Below are positions 37,520 to 46,647 of a stretch of 64,000 nucleotides of DNA, piece after piece; positions within the stretch are counted from its first letter, which is position 1; the number at the start of each line of letters is the position of its first letter. The stretch covers positions 1-64,000 of the forward strand of contig RECI01000179.1 in NCBI GenBank assembly GCA_007694095.1. The letters run 5' to 3'. The notes under the pieces were generated by a model. That model had not been told where the DNA came from. It worked only from the letters and a program-made list of their open reading frames with translations, and made no database searches. The DNA comes from Balneolaceae bacterium (GTDB lineage: Bacteria > Bacteroidota > Rhodothermia > Balneolales > Balneolaceae). The position numbers were made by a program, and so were the translations under genes.

Positions 37520-38878
37520 ATGGATTTGTTTGAAGAAAAAGGGGACAATAATATGTCTCATGAAAACCTGAAAAGTATGCCGCTGGCAACGAGGATGCGG
37601 CCGGCATCTTTACATGAATTTGCAGGCCAGGAACACCTTGTGGGGGAAGGTAAAATGCTGCAGCGGATGATAAGCAGCGGTGTTATTGGATCCCTGGTTC
37701 TTTACGGGCCACCCAGTTCCGGGAAAACAACACTTGCCCATGTACTATCGCGGGAGATTGATGCCCGGTTCGAGGTGATAAATGCTGTTCTCGATGGGGT
37801 GAATGAGCTGAAAAAAGTGGTGTCAAAAGCGAAATATCGGCTTAAAGCTTCAAGGAAAAAAACCATCCTTTTTATTGACGAAATCCACCGCTGGAATAAA
37901 GCACAGCAGGATGCACTGCTGCCTCACTTGGAATCGGGAGTCATAACGCTTGTAGGCGCCACAACCGAAAATCCGTTTTACTCCCTGGTAAGCCCGCTGT
38001 TATCTCGCTGTCAATTGTTTGAACTCTATCCGCTTGCCACTGAACATGTGCATCTGATGTTAGAGCGGGCTTTAGATGACAAAGAAAGGGGGCTTGGTTA
38101 TATGAACCTGGAGGTATCCGATGACGCAAAACGCCATCTTGCCGAATACGCCGGCGGTGATATACGCAATGCCCTCAATGCCCTGGAGGTGGCAGCACTT
38201 TCCACTCCAAAGGATATTAACGGCAAGGTGAAAATTACTCTTGAGATCGCTAAAGAATCAATTCAGCAAAGAAATGTACGGTATAACCGGTCAGGAGATG
38301 AGCACTACCATTATGCATCAGCATTCATCAAATCGATGAGAGGTTCTGATGTAGACGCTGCACTCTATTGGATGAATGCCATGCTCGAAGGGGGCGAAGA
38401 CCCCAATTTTATTTTCAGACGGATGCTCATATTTGCTTCTGAAGATGTTGGTATGGCCGATCCATATGCTCTTACAGTTGTTAATGCCACACAGGATGCT
38501 TTTCAAAAAAACGGGATGCCGGAGGGGTTCTACTTTTTGGCTCACGCATGTATTTTCTTGTCACTAAGCCCGAAAAGTAACAGTACCAAAGCGATCTTTT
38601 TGGTAAATGACGAAATCAAAAATAAAGGAGCAGGAGAAGTACCAGCCCACCTGAAGGATAAAACTGCAAATAAGCTGGCATCTAGGTACCTGGATGTTCA
38701 AAACGTATCGGAAAATTACAAGTATCCTCACGATTATGAACGTCATTGGGTGCAGCAACACTACCTTCCGGATGTTTTACAAGGCCGCACATGGTTCGAG
38801 GGTGGTTCAGAGGGGAGAGAGGAAATACTTATAAAAAGGCTTAAGGAAATCAGGAAGATGAACAAGATTGGCAAATAG
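37520..38878 (+). CDS. rarA: Replication-associated recombination ATPase RarA/MgsA
   Basis: A 452-residue clamp-loader-like AAA+ ATPase that works at stalled replication forks. Near the N-terminus it has PLATRMRPASLHEFAGQEHL, then Walker A GPPSSGKTT from residue 63, Walker [12 protein letters not shown], sensor 1 GATTENPFYSL and sensor 2 ...GDIRNALNALE. The C-terminal MgsA/RarA domain (YHYASAFIKSMRGSDVDAAL) is intact. MDLFEE is a usual N-terminus in the family; a second ATG at residue 12 with a better upstream GGGG is also possible. Confidence 0.95.
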   Translation: MDLFEEKGDNNMSHENLKSMPLATRMRPASLHEFAGQEHLVGEGKMLQRMISSGVIGSLVLYGPPSSGKTTLAHVLSREIDARFEVINAVLDGVNELKKVVSKAKYRLKASRKKTILFIDEIHRWNKAQQDALLPHLESGVITLVGATTENPFYSLVSPLLSRCQLFELYPLATEHVHLMLERALDDKERGLGYMNLEVSDDAKRHLAEYAGGDIRNALNALEVAALSTPKDINGKVKITLEIAKESIQQRNVRYNRSGDEHYHYASAFIKSMRGSDVDAALYWMNAMLEGGEDPNFIFRRMLIFASEDVGMADPYALTVVNATQDAFQKNGMPEGFYFLAHACIFLSLSPKSNSTKAIFLVNDEIKNKGAGEVPAHLKDKTANKLASRYLDVQNVSENYKYPHDYERHWVQQHYLPDVLQGRTWFEGGSEGREEILIKRLKEIRKMNKIGK

Positions 38879-38918
38879 CCTGATTCAGATTGATGGTTCG
38901 TCCGCAAATGTAATGGAT

Positions 38919-38940
38919 AAAAAAGTGAAAAGTGAAAAGT
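38919..38940 (+). repeat. GTGAAAA tandem tract, second locus
   Basis: Related to the arms of the element at 10161-10306 (AAGTGAAAAGTGAAAAGT). No inverted partner is present here. Confidence 0.55.
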
Positions 38941-39098
38941 GCTCAGAGCGTTAGCGATTCCCGCGAAGCGAAAAGCTGGAGCGATAGCGAAAGTCCCGAC
39001 ACCCTGATGAGAGAACTCAAAACTGCCTGTCACAGAAACCCAATATTGGCCGAATTCACTGGAATAGTGGTAAAACCAGATTGATATATCAACTGATC

Positions 39099-39138
39099 AA
39101 AAAAAAATGCTTTCCCGGAATGTTCAATTCCGGGAAAG
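39099..39138 (-). terminator. Orphan intrinsic terminator, possible small-RNA end
   Basis: On the minus strand CTTTCCCGGAAT, loop TGAAC, ATTCCGGGAAAG (perfect 12-bp stem), then A followed by nine T. The nearest minus-strand gene upstream starts beyond 40 kb and is convergent with a plus-strand gene, so no known transcript needs it. A small non-coding RNA in about 39140-39300 (-) would explain it. Confidence 0.75.
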
Positions 39139-39300
39139 CCAAGTATTGGAGCTATTGCTCGATGTCTACCATAACATGAGTCCTTAAAAAAGATATGCTT
39201 AATCAGGTAACCGAGAAGATGATAAGGCAATATTTTAATATTAACAAATTAAATTAGGGTAAAATTATCAATCACATATATTTTTTAATAAAAAACATCA

Positions 39301-39314
39301 AAAAAGCGCTTTTA
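39301..39314. promoter_or_regulatory. Operator-like AAAAAGCGCTTTTA site
   Basis: A near-palindrome of the same type as the four sites at 23961-24156, in AT-rich DNA about 270 bases upstream of the FMN reductase gene. Confidence 0.35.
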
Positions 39315-39413
39315 TTTAATATTTATTTTTGAAAAATATTTTGTTATACAGCAATACTGCAAAAGAAAAGTTATTACACATTAGAGTCGCGTTATCGATA
39401 TAATGTCAGGAAA

Positions 39414-39488
39414 GTCATCAGACGAGTCGTTTCGGGATCATTCCAGGTGTATTAAATGGGTCATTTTTCGACAAACTCGTCAGATGAC
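39414..39488 (+). repeat. GGGATCATTCC element, copy 2
   Basis: The ends GTCATCAGACGAGT and ACTCGTCAGATGAC are inverted copies with one mismatch. The interior shares the conserved blocks of copy 1 at 31155-31229. Confidence 0.7.
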
Positions 39489-39581
39489 GTTATTTTTTAA
39501 CCAGGAGAAATGAACAATTCAGGTGAATGAAAAATAGTAACGAGGTGTTCGGATCATTAAATAATTGAAGGAATAGAAATA

Positions 39582-40139
39582 ATGATAAAAATAAACATTC
39601 TAAGTTCAACCGACCGGCCCGGATCAAAAGCCATGAACGTTTCGGGTTATGCGGCAGGTATACTCAGCAGGTATGTTGATACAGAAGTATTTTCACTTGA
39701 AGATTATCCTCTTGCAGATGTAGCGGGGGGTAAATATGGAAGAACACCTCAATCTGTAAATGAATTTAATTCGAGTTTTCTTGATGCTGATGGGTTCTTA
39801 TTTGTAATTCCGGAGTATAATGGTAGTTTTCCGGGAATTTTAAAGATATTCATCGATTATTTGCCGTTTCCGGTTGCACTTGAAAGACGACCGATAAGCC
39901 TTATTGGTGAATCATCCGGTGCTTTTGGGGCGATGCGGGCAGTGGAGCAGTTTGAGCAGATCTTGAAATACAGGAAAGCATACATTTTTCCCGAACGTAT
40001 GTTTATCCAGCGTGTGGATAAAACTTTTGATTCCGGATCAGGTCTTTCATCAGATGTGCTTCAAAAATTGTTAGAAAAACAGTTAAAAGAGTTTCCTGAA
40101 TTTGTTGAAAGTTTGACGAAACAGTTAGTTGAGCCGTAA
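39582..40139 (+). CDS. NADPH-dependent FMN reductase family protein
   Basis: A 185-residue flavodoxin-fold oxidoreductase. The N-terminal phosphate-binding loop reads LSSTDRPGSKAMNVS, and the FMN-binding loop PEYNGSFPGILKIFIDY is the family signature (usual form PEYN-S-P..LKN-ID). Members reduce quinones, azo dyes or chromate. Its last 15 bases overlap the 3' end of the convergent response-regulator gene. Length normal. Confidence 0.92.
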   Translation: MIKINILSSTDRPGSKAMNVSGYAAGILSRYVDTEVFSLEDYPLADVAGGKYGRTPQSVNEFNSSFLDADGFLFVIPEYNGSFPGILKIFIDYLPFPVALERRPISLIGESSGAFGAMRAVEQFEQILKYRKAYIFPERMFIQRVDKTFDSGSGLSSDVLQKLLEKQLKEFPEFVESLTKQLVEP

Positions 40140-40829
40140 CATGTAACCAACCCCGTGCAGTGTTACCAGGTATCTTGGATCGTCAGGGTTCATTTCAATT
40201 TTTGCGCGAAGTTTGGAGATATGAACATCTACTGTTCTTGTATTGGTACTGTACTCGTATCTCCACACCTTTTCAAGGAGCTCATCGCGTGAAATAGGTT
40301 TGTTGGCATTTTGTAGCAGGAACTCAACTATCTCTACTTCTCTTGTGGAAAGTTCTTCTTCCACATCATCCGGTTTATATACCCTTGCTTCACGCAAGTC
40401 AATTTTTATTTCACCAAGTTTTAAAATTTCAACAGGGCCGGATTTTGAATAGGCATTGGCTCTGCGAAGACGGGCCGTAATTCTTGCCAGTAGTTCTTTT
40501 ACACCAAAAGGTTTTGTGATATAATCGTCAGCACCAATGTTCAGGCCAGTAACCTTGTCAATTTCCTGGTCGCGAGCAGTTAGCATGATGATCGGGAATG
40601 TAAATTTCAAGTCACGGATATCTTTACAAATGTCATAGCCGCTTACATTCGGAAGCATTAAATCGAGTATCATCAGATCAGGTTCCTGATTTTGAACTGC
40701 TTCGATTGCCCTGGCCCCATCGGTAACAACTGATATCTTGTAATTTTCAGCCTCAAGTGTATCTTTCAAGGTAAATACAAGGCTTGGCTCGTCTTCAACA
40801 ATCAAAATGTGCTTGGTGTTATCCGGCAT
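40125..40829 (-). CDS. OmpR-family response regulator
   Basis: A 234-residue two-component regulator. The receiver domain (7-120) has acidic residues Glu12/Asp13, phosphoacceptor Asp56 (LMILDLMLP), the switch Thr in MLTARD and the conserved Lys in DDYITKPFG. The C-terminal winged-helix DNA-binding domain (about 140-232) ends VTLHGVGYML, as in OmpR/PhoB. The gene overlaps the stop of its kinase gene by 11 nt (translational coupling) and the convergent FMN-reductase gene by 15 nt. Confidence 0.96.
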   Translation of the reverse strand: MPDNTKHILIVEDEPSLVFTLKDTLEAENYKISVVTDGARAIEAVQNQEPDLMILDLMLPNVSGYDICKDIRDLKFTFPIIMLTARDQEIDKVTGLNIGADDYITKPFGVKELLARITARLRRANAYSKSGPVEILKLGEIKIDLREARVYKPDDVEEELSTREVEIVEFLLQNANKPISRDELLEKVWRYEYSTNTRTVDVHISKLRAKIEMNPDDPRYLVTLHGVGYMLRLN

Positions 40830-42540
40830 ATGTTTTTTCTTCTAAGCGTTGTGACTTTATACCTGCCGACCGGAAAGTTTCTTTCCTCAGGCCAGATGAC
40901 TGCGTAAGCAGTGAGGGGAAAGTTACTGTAAATTCCGAACCTTTGCCCGCCTCACTTGTTACGGTTATTTTGCCGCCGTTTAGTTCTACAAGGTTTTTGA
41001 CAATTGACAAACCCAATCCATGCCCTTTTGTATTTGCAGTATCGGCACTTTCAACACGATAAAACTTGTTGAATATATTCTTTTGAGCCTTTTTGGGAAT
41101 TCCGATTCCGTGATCTTTTATCGTAAATGAAACTGCAGACTTATCCACGGATATGGACATTCTGATATTTTTTTCCTTTGGGCTGTATTTAATACTGTTT
41201 TCAACCAGGTTATTCAGGATGGTTTCCAGGTGGTTCATATCAGCCATTACCATCGGTGTAATTGGCAAATCATCAATTTCGAAGGTAAAACCTCGGTTTT
41301 CTACATACTCTTTATGATTTTCATAATAATCTAAGAGAAAGTTATCCAGGTTAACGGGTGCCTGGTTTACCAATGTCTGACCTGAATCTACTTTCGCGAC
41401 GTCCAGCAGTTTGTCGATCATTTTCCGCAGACGAATAGCTTCAGCATATATATGGTTGCCATAACTTTTGAGCCTTTCACCATCGGTTACCCGGCCGTCA
41501 GAAATATTTTCGCCGGCTGCCTGCATTACGGCAAGAGGTGTTTTAAGTTCATGGGTAACATTAGCCAGAAATCCTGCCTGCCTTATGGCAAATTCCCGTT
41601 CCTTCTGGGCATTGATAAACATAAACACCAACGCACCGAACAGTACAAATACGGCAAAGCCAAGTACAATGAGGTTTCGGTTCAGCGATGCCTGGGTGGC
41701 CGCAACTACAGGCGATTCGAGGAATGAAACGTGTAATACCCAGTTGTCGAGCAAATCCGGAAAACGTTGCCTCATATCAATTTTATCACGGCTGAAAGGG
41801 TACTCAGGATTACTGCTTATCAATATTTCATCCTGCATCCAGTCGCGAACCCAAACCACCATTCCTGATTCTTCTGTTTTGCCAAATTTGGCTTTCAATT
41901 CAGGTTCCAGAATCCCGTGAAGGAGATAATCCCGGTCGATCAGAAACGTAATGTGGCCTATAATGGTTTTTTGCTCCAGATTAATCAGGGCAAGGGTCAT
42001 GCTGCGATGGGCATCAAATACCCCTTTATTATTCCACCTGTATTCATCAAGTGATATAGTATTCATTCTCGATTTGGAAATACCAAACCCATCACATACT
42101 TCTTTGGGGATCTCTTCTGCTACTTTGAATATTCCGGTTTGATTATCGAAGACGTAGACAGGGTGTTCAGGTTTGTGGCAGCCACTGTGTTCTTCCCGTG
42201 TGAAGTAAACCTCTGAAAAAAGAGAATCATTTACTGCCTCTAGAAATACTTTACGGAAATGGGCGGGCAAATGTTCACCTTTGTTCAAGCTCTCTTCAAG
42301 GTCTTTCATTTCAAGGTCTCTGATACTCCTGAATGGTTCCCGGAAACGGAAGAAAATTTTATTTGTGTATTCTTCGAGTTGAATCTTACGGTTTTCTTTG
42401 GCGGCCTCAATCGTTGATTCCCGCAATGCATACAAAGAATAAACATTCATTCCAGTCAATGCTGCAACAGCAAGAATACCACAGCCGAGAAAAAACCATC
42501 TCAGCGTGTTTGATTGTTTAATTTTTTTTAATAGATCCAT
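40819..42540 (-). CDS. Membrane sensor histidine kinase
   Basis: A 573-residue kinase. Helix 1 is at about 14-36, then a periplasmic sensor region (37-287), helix 2 at about 288-310, HisKA with phosphoacceptor His330 (NVTHELKTPL), and the ATPase domain with N box ETILNNLVENSIKYS, G1 DHGIGIP and G2 GHGLGLSIVKN. The sensor region contains a His/Cys cluster, HSGCHKPEH (His118, Cys121, His122, His126), plus Cys149, unusual for this architecture and perhaps a metal, haem or redox site. The paired regulator overlaps its 3' end. Ligand unknown. Confidence 0.95.
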   Translation of the reverse strand: MDLLKKIKQSNTLRWFFLGCGILAVAALTGMNVYSLYALRESTIEAAKENRKIQLEEYTNKIFFRFREPFRSIRDLEMKDLEESLNKGEHLPAHFRKVFLEAVNDSLFSEVYFTREEHSGCHKPEHPVYVFDNQTGIFKVAEEIPKEVCDGFGISKSRMNTISLDEYRWNNKGVFDAHRSMTLALINLEQKTIIGHITFLIDRDYLLHGILEPELKAKFGKTEESGMVVWVRDWMQDEILISSNPEYPFSRDKIDMRQRFPDLLDNWVLHVSFLESPVVAATQASLNRNLIVLGFAVFVLFGALVFMFINAQKEREFAIRQAGFLANVTHELKTPLAVMQAAGENISDGRVTDGERLKSYGNHIYAEAIRLRKMIDKLLDVAKVDSGQTLVNQAPVNLDNFLLDYYENHKEYVENRGFTFEIDDLPITPMVMADMNHLETILNNLVENSIKYSPKEKNIRMSISVDKSAVSFTIKDHGIGIPKKAQKNIFNKFYRVESADTANTKGHGLGLSIVKNLVELNGGKITVTSEAGKGSEFTVTFPSLLTQSSGLRKETFRSAGIKSQRLEEKTYAG

Positions 42541-42990
42541 TCAATGACAGGTAATGTAATTATTCACAACCCAGATTACGAAACATGGTAAATAATATTT
42601 TTTTCTGTATAAGTAATAATTTGCAAATTTTTACGAGTTTATACTAATTGTTACCATCATTGAACCATAAAAATTAGAGTCCAATCATAATTTCTGGTAG
42701 TAGTGTGTACAGGTTTACGGGAACAGGGTACTTGATACAGTATACGGGCACCACTCCACCTCGCTGAATGTCTTTAAGTATCGGTTCGTCCGATGATTGC
42801 ATTGCCATTTTACTTATGATATGTAACTAATGTCATGTCAAGCTTAAAGTGACGGGAGAGACCTGACAGCATCCCCGGTGCTTTTCCGGGGCTTCTGTCA
42901 GCGTCGGTGAAACGTCTATGAATCCTGAATCACGGTTACCATGCATTCGCCAACAGGTAATACTATTCAGATTACTGCGGTTTTCAATGG
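42541..42990. other. Spacer between the kinase and M1 peptidase genes
   Basis: 450 bases. Next to the kinase start is a 12-bp A/T palindrome (42618-42629). A strong hairpin lies at 42863-42901. No gene is supported. Confidence 0.5.
42863..42901. repeat. CTGACAG hairpin, related to intergenic repeats
   Basis: CTGACAG...CTGTCAG outer stem with an inner CCCCGG/CCGGGG stem. No T tract follows on either strand, so it is a poor intrinsic terminator. CTGACAG links it to the repeat family at 16561 and 31068. Confidence 0.5.
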
Positions 42991-45006
42991 TCAGCGTATC
43001 CATGTATTGTTTGAGTAATCTGCGTCCGGTAATTTCCTGTCCGGATCAATCTGAACCCGTATTACTGTTTTATCTGTTTCCAGCACAACTTCTCGTGTTC
43101 TGTGTCCATTCAGCCAGTAATCGACGTCTAAGGTTTTTAGTTGTGTTGTGTTATCATCGAAGGTGATTTCCAGTTTTACAGGCATGGGCACCTCACCCAG
43201 GTCTTCTATCACAATAACGGTACGGCTGCCGTCTTCATACACACCGGCAACACTTTGGTCGAGAACCCATGTTTCGTAATACCATGATCTCCAGAACCAT
43301 GAGAGATCCATACCGGAAATATCTTCAAATGTATGAAATATATCCCAGGGATAGGGGTGCTTGTATGCCCAGCGATTGATAAACTCGTGATGAGCTTCCC
43401 GGAAAAGTTCTTCTCCTAGAACAAAACGGAGTGCATAAAGAACCGATGCCGGTTTGGGATATGATGCCACGCCGTAAGCCATACCGGGATAGTGAAAATC
43501 AGACCACCTCATGATTTCTCCTTCGAGTTCGGTTCCGGCTATTTGGAGGTATCCTATGAAAACATCAAGTTCATTGAACCGTTCTTCACCGAAATAATCG
43601 ATATTCGCTTTATTTGTATGGAACGTTGTATAGCCTTCGTCGATCCATGTGTAGCGCCGCTCGTTCGTACTGATTATCATTGGAAACCACATATGTGCGA
43701 GTTCATGAGCTGTAACTCCGTACAGACGAACAGCACCAACATTGTTGTAATCCCCGATTACGGTCATCATTGGGAATTCCATCCCACCGCCGATAATATC
43801 GGCCCCTTCAACGGAAGTCATATGCGGCCAGGGATAGGGATACTTCATATAATCAGAAAGAAAAGTGATAGAATGCTGAGCATATTCCGTTTGCCTGAAC
43901 CAAAGCGGGGCTGTTTCCCTGAAAAAAGTATTTATTCGGGTATAATCGGTTTCGCCGTTTCCTGTGAGGTCGCCGACAGGAGTCCGGGCACCTTCCCATC
44001 GCGACTCAAGTGTAGCACTGAATGCGACGTCACGAACCTTCTCTGCCCGGAATTTCCAGGTTAGTTTACCGTTATCCGAATAATTTGTGGCCTCTTCAAG
44101 TTCATCGAAATCTGCGATTACAATAGAAGTATCACTCTGCCCTGAAAGGAGATATTGCTCAAGTGTTTGCGGAGATAGAGTTTCTTCCGGGTTCAGAAAC
44201 TCACCGGTACCCATTACCAGCCATTCGCGCGGCATGGTAACCGTGAGTTCATAATCAGCAAAACCGTGATAAAATTCTGCATTGCCCAGAAAAGAATCAT
44301 AAAACCAACCGTGAACATCGTCGTACACAGAAAGGTGAGGATACCAGTAGGCGATGAAAAAGAGGTTATCCCGGCTTCTGCCCATCCGGCCCGAGGCTCC
44401 TTGCCGTGGAATCTGGAACGTCCAGTCAAATTCGAATTCCATTTCACCGCCTGATTCCAGTATTTCGTCCGGTAAGATATAGAGCTGAGTGCCTTCAACA
44501 ATATAGCCGCCTCCACCCTGTATCCACCTTGCCCTCATCGTGGTTTCTTCAAGCTGTGTTCCGTTGACAGCAACCCGGTTTAATTGTTTCCCGCCGGTTA
44601 TTTCAGTGACATCCATTTTAGGAGTTCCGGCTTTGTGCAGGTTTTGGGCAAGTTCAAATACAATGATATCCAGGTCATCAGGAGAGTTGTTTTGATAAAT
44701 GATACTGGCTTTACCAAAAAGAGTATGGCTTTCCGGGTCAATTTCTGCATGGAGAGAGTAAGACGCATAGTTCTGCCAGTAGTTCTGTCCCGGTGAGCCA
44801 TCATCCGACCTTGTACCGTTTAAAATGGCAATTTCGAAAGAATCGGGTATATCAATAGGGTAGGGAATTGGACGGTCGGGTTGAAAAACAGAAGAAGAAG
44901 ATGGTGCGGATGAAAGCTGGGATTCAACTTTTCCAGTAGAAGTACACGAGATTAGTAAGAGGGTAAAGAAGATTATGATGATTGTAAAATGTTGATGAAC
45001 AGACAT
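42991..45006 (-). CDS. M1-family metallopeptidase lipoprotein
   Basis: A 671-residue zinc aminopeptidase-like protein exported as a lipoprotein (lipobox LLISC, Cys21). The catalytic site is HELAH at 434-438 with the third ligand Glu457 in WIDEGYTTF, exactly 18 residues after, as in family M1. The substrate-recognition motif reads GGGMEFPM in place of the classic GAMEN. The N-terminal beta-sandwich (about 60-270) is present. Likely envelope-bound and engaged in peptide use. Transcribed away from a divergent spacer. Confidence 0.92.
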   Translation of the reverse strand: MSVHQHFTIIIIFFTLLLISCTSTGKVESQLSSAPSSSSVFQPDRPIPYPIDIPDSFEIAILNGTRSDDGSPGQNYWQNYASYSLHAEIDPESHTLFGKASIIYQNNSPDDLDIIVFELAQNLHKAGTPKMDVTEITGGKQLNRVAVNGTQLEETTMRARWIQGGGGYIVEGTQLYILPDEILESGGEMEFEFDWTFQIPRQGASGRMGRSRDNLFFIAYWYPHLSVYDDVHGWFYDSFLGNAEFYHGFADYELTVTMPREWLVMGTGEFLNPEETLSPQTLEQYLLSGQSDTSIVIADFDELEEATNYSDNGKLTWKFRAEKVRDVAFSATLESRWEGARTPVGDLTGNGETDYTRINTFFRETAPLWFRQTEYAQHSITFLSDYMKYPYPWPHMTSVEGADIIGGGMEFPMMTVIGDYNNVGAVRLYGVTAHELAHMWFPMIISTNERRYTWIDEGYTTFHTNKANIDYFGEERFNELDVFIGYLQIAGTELEGEIMRWSDFHYPGMAYGVASYPKPASVLYALRFVLGEELFREAHHEFINRWAYKHPYPWDIFHTFEDISGMDLSWFWRSWYYETWVLDQSVAGVYEDGSRTVIVIEDLGEVPMPVKLEITFDDNTTQLKTLDVDYWLNGHRTREVVLETDKTVIRVQIDPDRKLPDADYSNNTWIR

Positions 45007-45582
45007 TCGAAGTGTGTGTTATAAAGTTATTAGAATAAATTCAGTTAATGTAGTAAGGATAAAGAATAGATATTTTTTGTAATCTGGGGCTAAAAAATGT
45101 GTGTGCTTAAGATTAATATGATGAATCTCAGTTCAAACCTGAACAGAAACCAGATGTCATATAACAGGATAAAAAATAAAGATAAAAACTAATTGAGGAT
45201 TCTTCTGCGTAATTGCTATTTTTCTTAAATAATGCTTCTTTGAATTAATTTTCGGCCATTATTTAAATTAAAAAAATCCGGTATCAATATTTCTGAATTA
45301 CCGTTCTAAACAATTGCTGTAGATGAAAAGTGACTTTGGAACATTTCAATTTTTCACATTTGAAAATTGATGTACTATAGAACGGGATTATAATACATGT
45401 GAGGGTATTTTTTTTTTTCATAATGTGGATATATTCTCAAGATGCTCATTTAGTTGAAAACTTAACGGGCAAATAAGGAATAGCTGATATAAAATGACGC
45501 AAGAACCGAATCATCAGAATTGCGGATTTTTTTTATAAAAACACTATAACCAATAATCAATTAACCAATTGCTAATACTATT
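45007..45582. other. AT-rich divergent region
   Basis: 576 bases between the M1 peptidase (-) and a small membrane protein (+). It is AT-rich throughout with one small stem (CAATTTT/AAAATTG near 45348-45370). I see no gene, no repeat shared with the other spacers and no strong terminator. Confidence 0.4.
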
Positions 45583-45876
45583 ATGGATGATAAAACAAAA
45601 GGCATCGTTGCTCACATAACATTAATCGGGTGGATTGTTGCGCTCGTTTTGAATCAGGGTGAAAATAAGGGGGAACTCGCTTCATTTTACATCAGGCAAA
45701 TGCTCGGGCTAATCATTCTCTCTTTTGTACTGGGATTTATACCTTTTCTAAATTTGATAGCCTGGATTGTATTGCTTGTATTTTGGGTTATGAGTTTAGT
45801 TGGATCCCTCAATGGTGAGAAAAAATTGACACCGTTTGTAGGTGAGCACTTTCAGAATTGGTTTAAGGCACTCTGA
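45583..45876 (+). CDS. DUF4870-like small membrane protein
   Basis: A 97-residue protein with three hydrophobic stretches (about 10-23, 40-56, 58-76) and the segment ASFYIRQMLGLIILSFVLGF, then PFVGEHFQNWF at the end. The pattern fits the DUF4870/Tic20-like group of small membrane proteins. Function unknown. Confidence 0.7.
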   Translation: MDDKTKGIVAHITLIGWIVALVLNQGENKGELASFYIRQMLGLIILSFVLGFIPFLNLIAWIVLLVFWVMSLVGSLNGEKKLTPFVGEHFQNWFKAL

Positions 45877-46138
45877 TATCATTTCTGAATAATAAACTGG
45901 TAATCGATAACTTAAATGATAGGGGGCTGCTGAGAATTTTCCGGACATTAATTGAGCGGAGCTTAATCAGGCTTTGAATAATTGTAGTGTTTGGATATAA
46001 CTCAAACGGCTATTTGACTTAATAAGGTTCATGTTTTCGGGCCCTCTTCATTATGGTTCTACTGGAAATGTTGTGGATTCTGATTTTTGATGAATGAATC
46101 TGGACTGTTTCATTTTAAAACATTAATAATTTTTATCA

Positions 46139-46510
46139 GTGAAAGTAGTGAAAAATTTACCGATTTGGTTTTTTCTGCCATTTAAGAGAATAATTGATTT
46201 TAACGGGAGGTCAGGTAGAAGTGAGTTCTGGACTTTTGCAATTATAAATACAATACTATTATTTGCTTTCTATTATGCCGGTGAGACAAGCAGTATGTTC
46301 AATTTTCTTGCAAAAATATATACACTTATCATTATAGTGCCGGGTATAGCTGTTGGGATCAGGCGATTGCATGATACCGGAAAATCCGGATGGTGGCTTC
46401 TCTTATTACTCATCATATTAATCGGTTTGCCTGTATTGATTTACTTTTTTATTCAGGAAAGCCAACAAGGCTCTAACGAATATGGTGCAAATCCATTAGA
46501 TCAGGTATGA
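46139..46510 (+). CDS. DUF805-family membrane protein
   Basis: A 123-residue protein with three to four membrane helices. It has the DUF805 marks FNGRSGRSEFW near the N-terminus and RRLHDTGKSGWWLLL. The start is GTG at 46139; an upstream ATG in frame is not available. Family function unknown. It is separated by 260 bases from the DUF4870-like gene, so co-transcription is uncertain. Confidence 0.85.
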   Translation: MKVVKNLPIWFFLPFKRIIDFNGRSGRSEFWTFAIINTILLFAFYYAGETSSMFNFLAKIYTLIIIVPGIAVGIRRLHDTGKSGWWLLLLLIILIGLPVLIYFFIQESQQGSNEYGANPLDQV

Positions 46511-46647
46511 TTGCCTGAATATTTTTTGGATATATTCACAAATACACTTTGAAATTTGTCTTAACATCATGCAGGCTGTATCGAAATCAAGGAAGTTTAA
46601 TATGTTCAAATTGGTTATGAAGTCTAATAATTAAAACCTTTTTTATA

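Larger units (their letters stand above)
38879..39581. other. Long intergenic region with repeats and an orphan terminator
   Basis: 703 bases without a supported gene. It contains a GTGAAAA tract (38919-38940), a GCGATTCCCGCGAAGCG-type phrase (38953-38970), a minus-strand terminator with no minus-strand gene before it (39099-39138), an operator-like AAAAAGCGCTTTTA (39301-39314) in a very AT-rich stretch, and the GGGATCATTCC element (39414-39488). Confidence 0.65.

Noticed and set aside
39030-39230. A 66-codon minus-strand frame over the orphan terminator
   Set aside because: It includes the terminator stem and A/T tract as codons and has no homology-like features.
42863-42901. The strong hairpin as terminator of the M1 peptidase gene
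   Set aside because: No T tract follows on the minus strand, and its outer arms match an intergenic repeat family.
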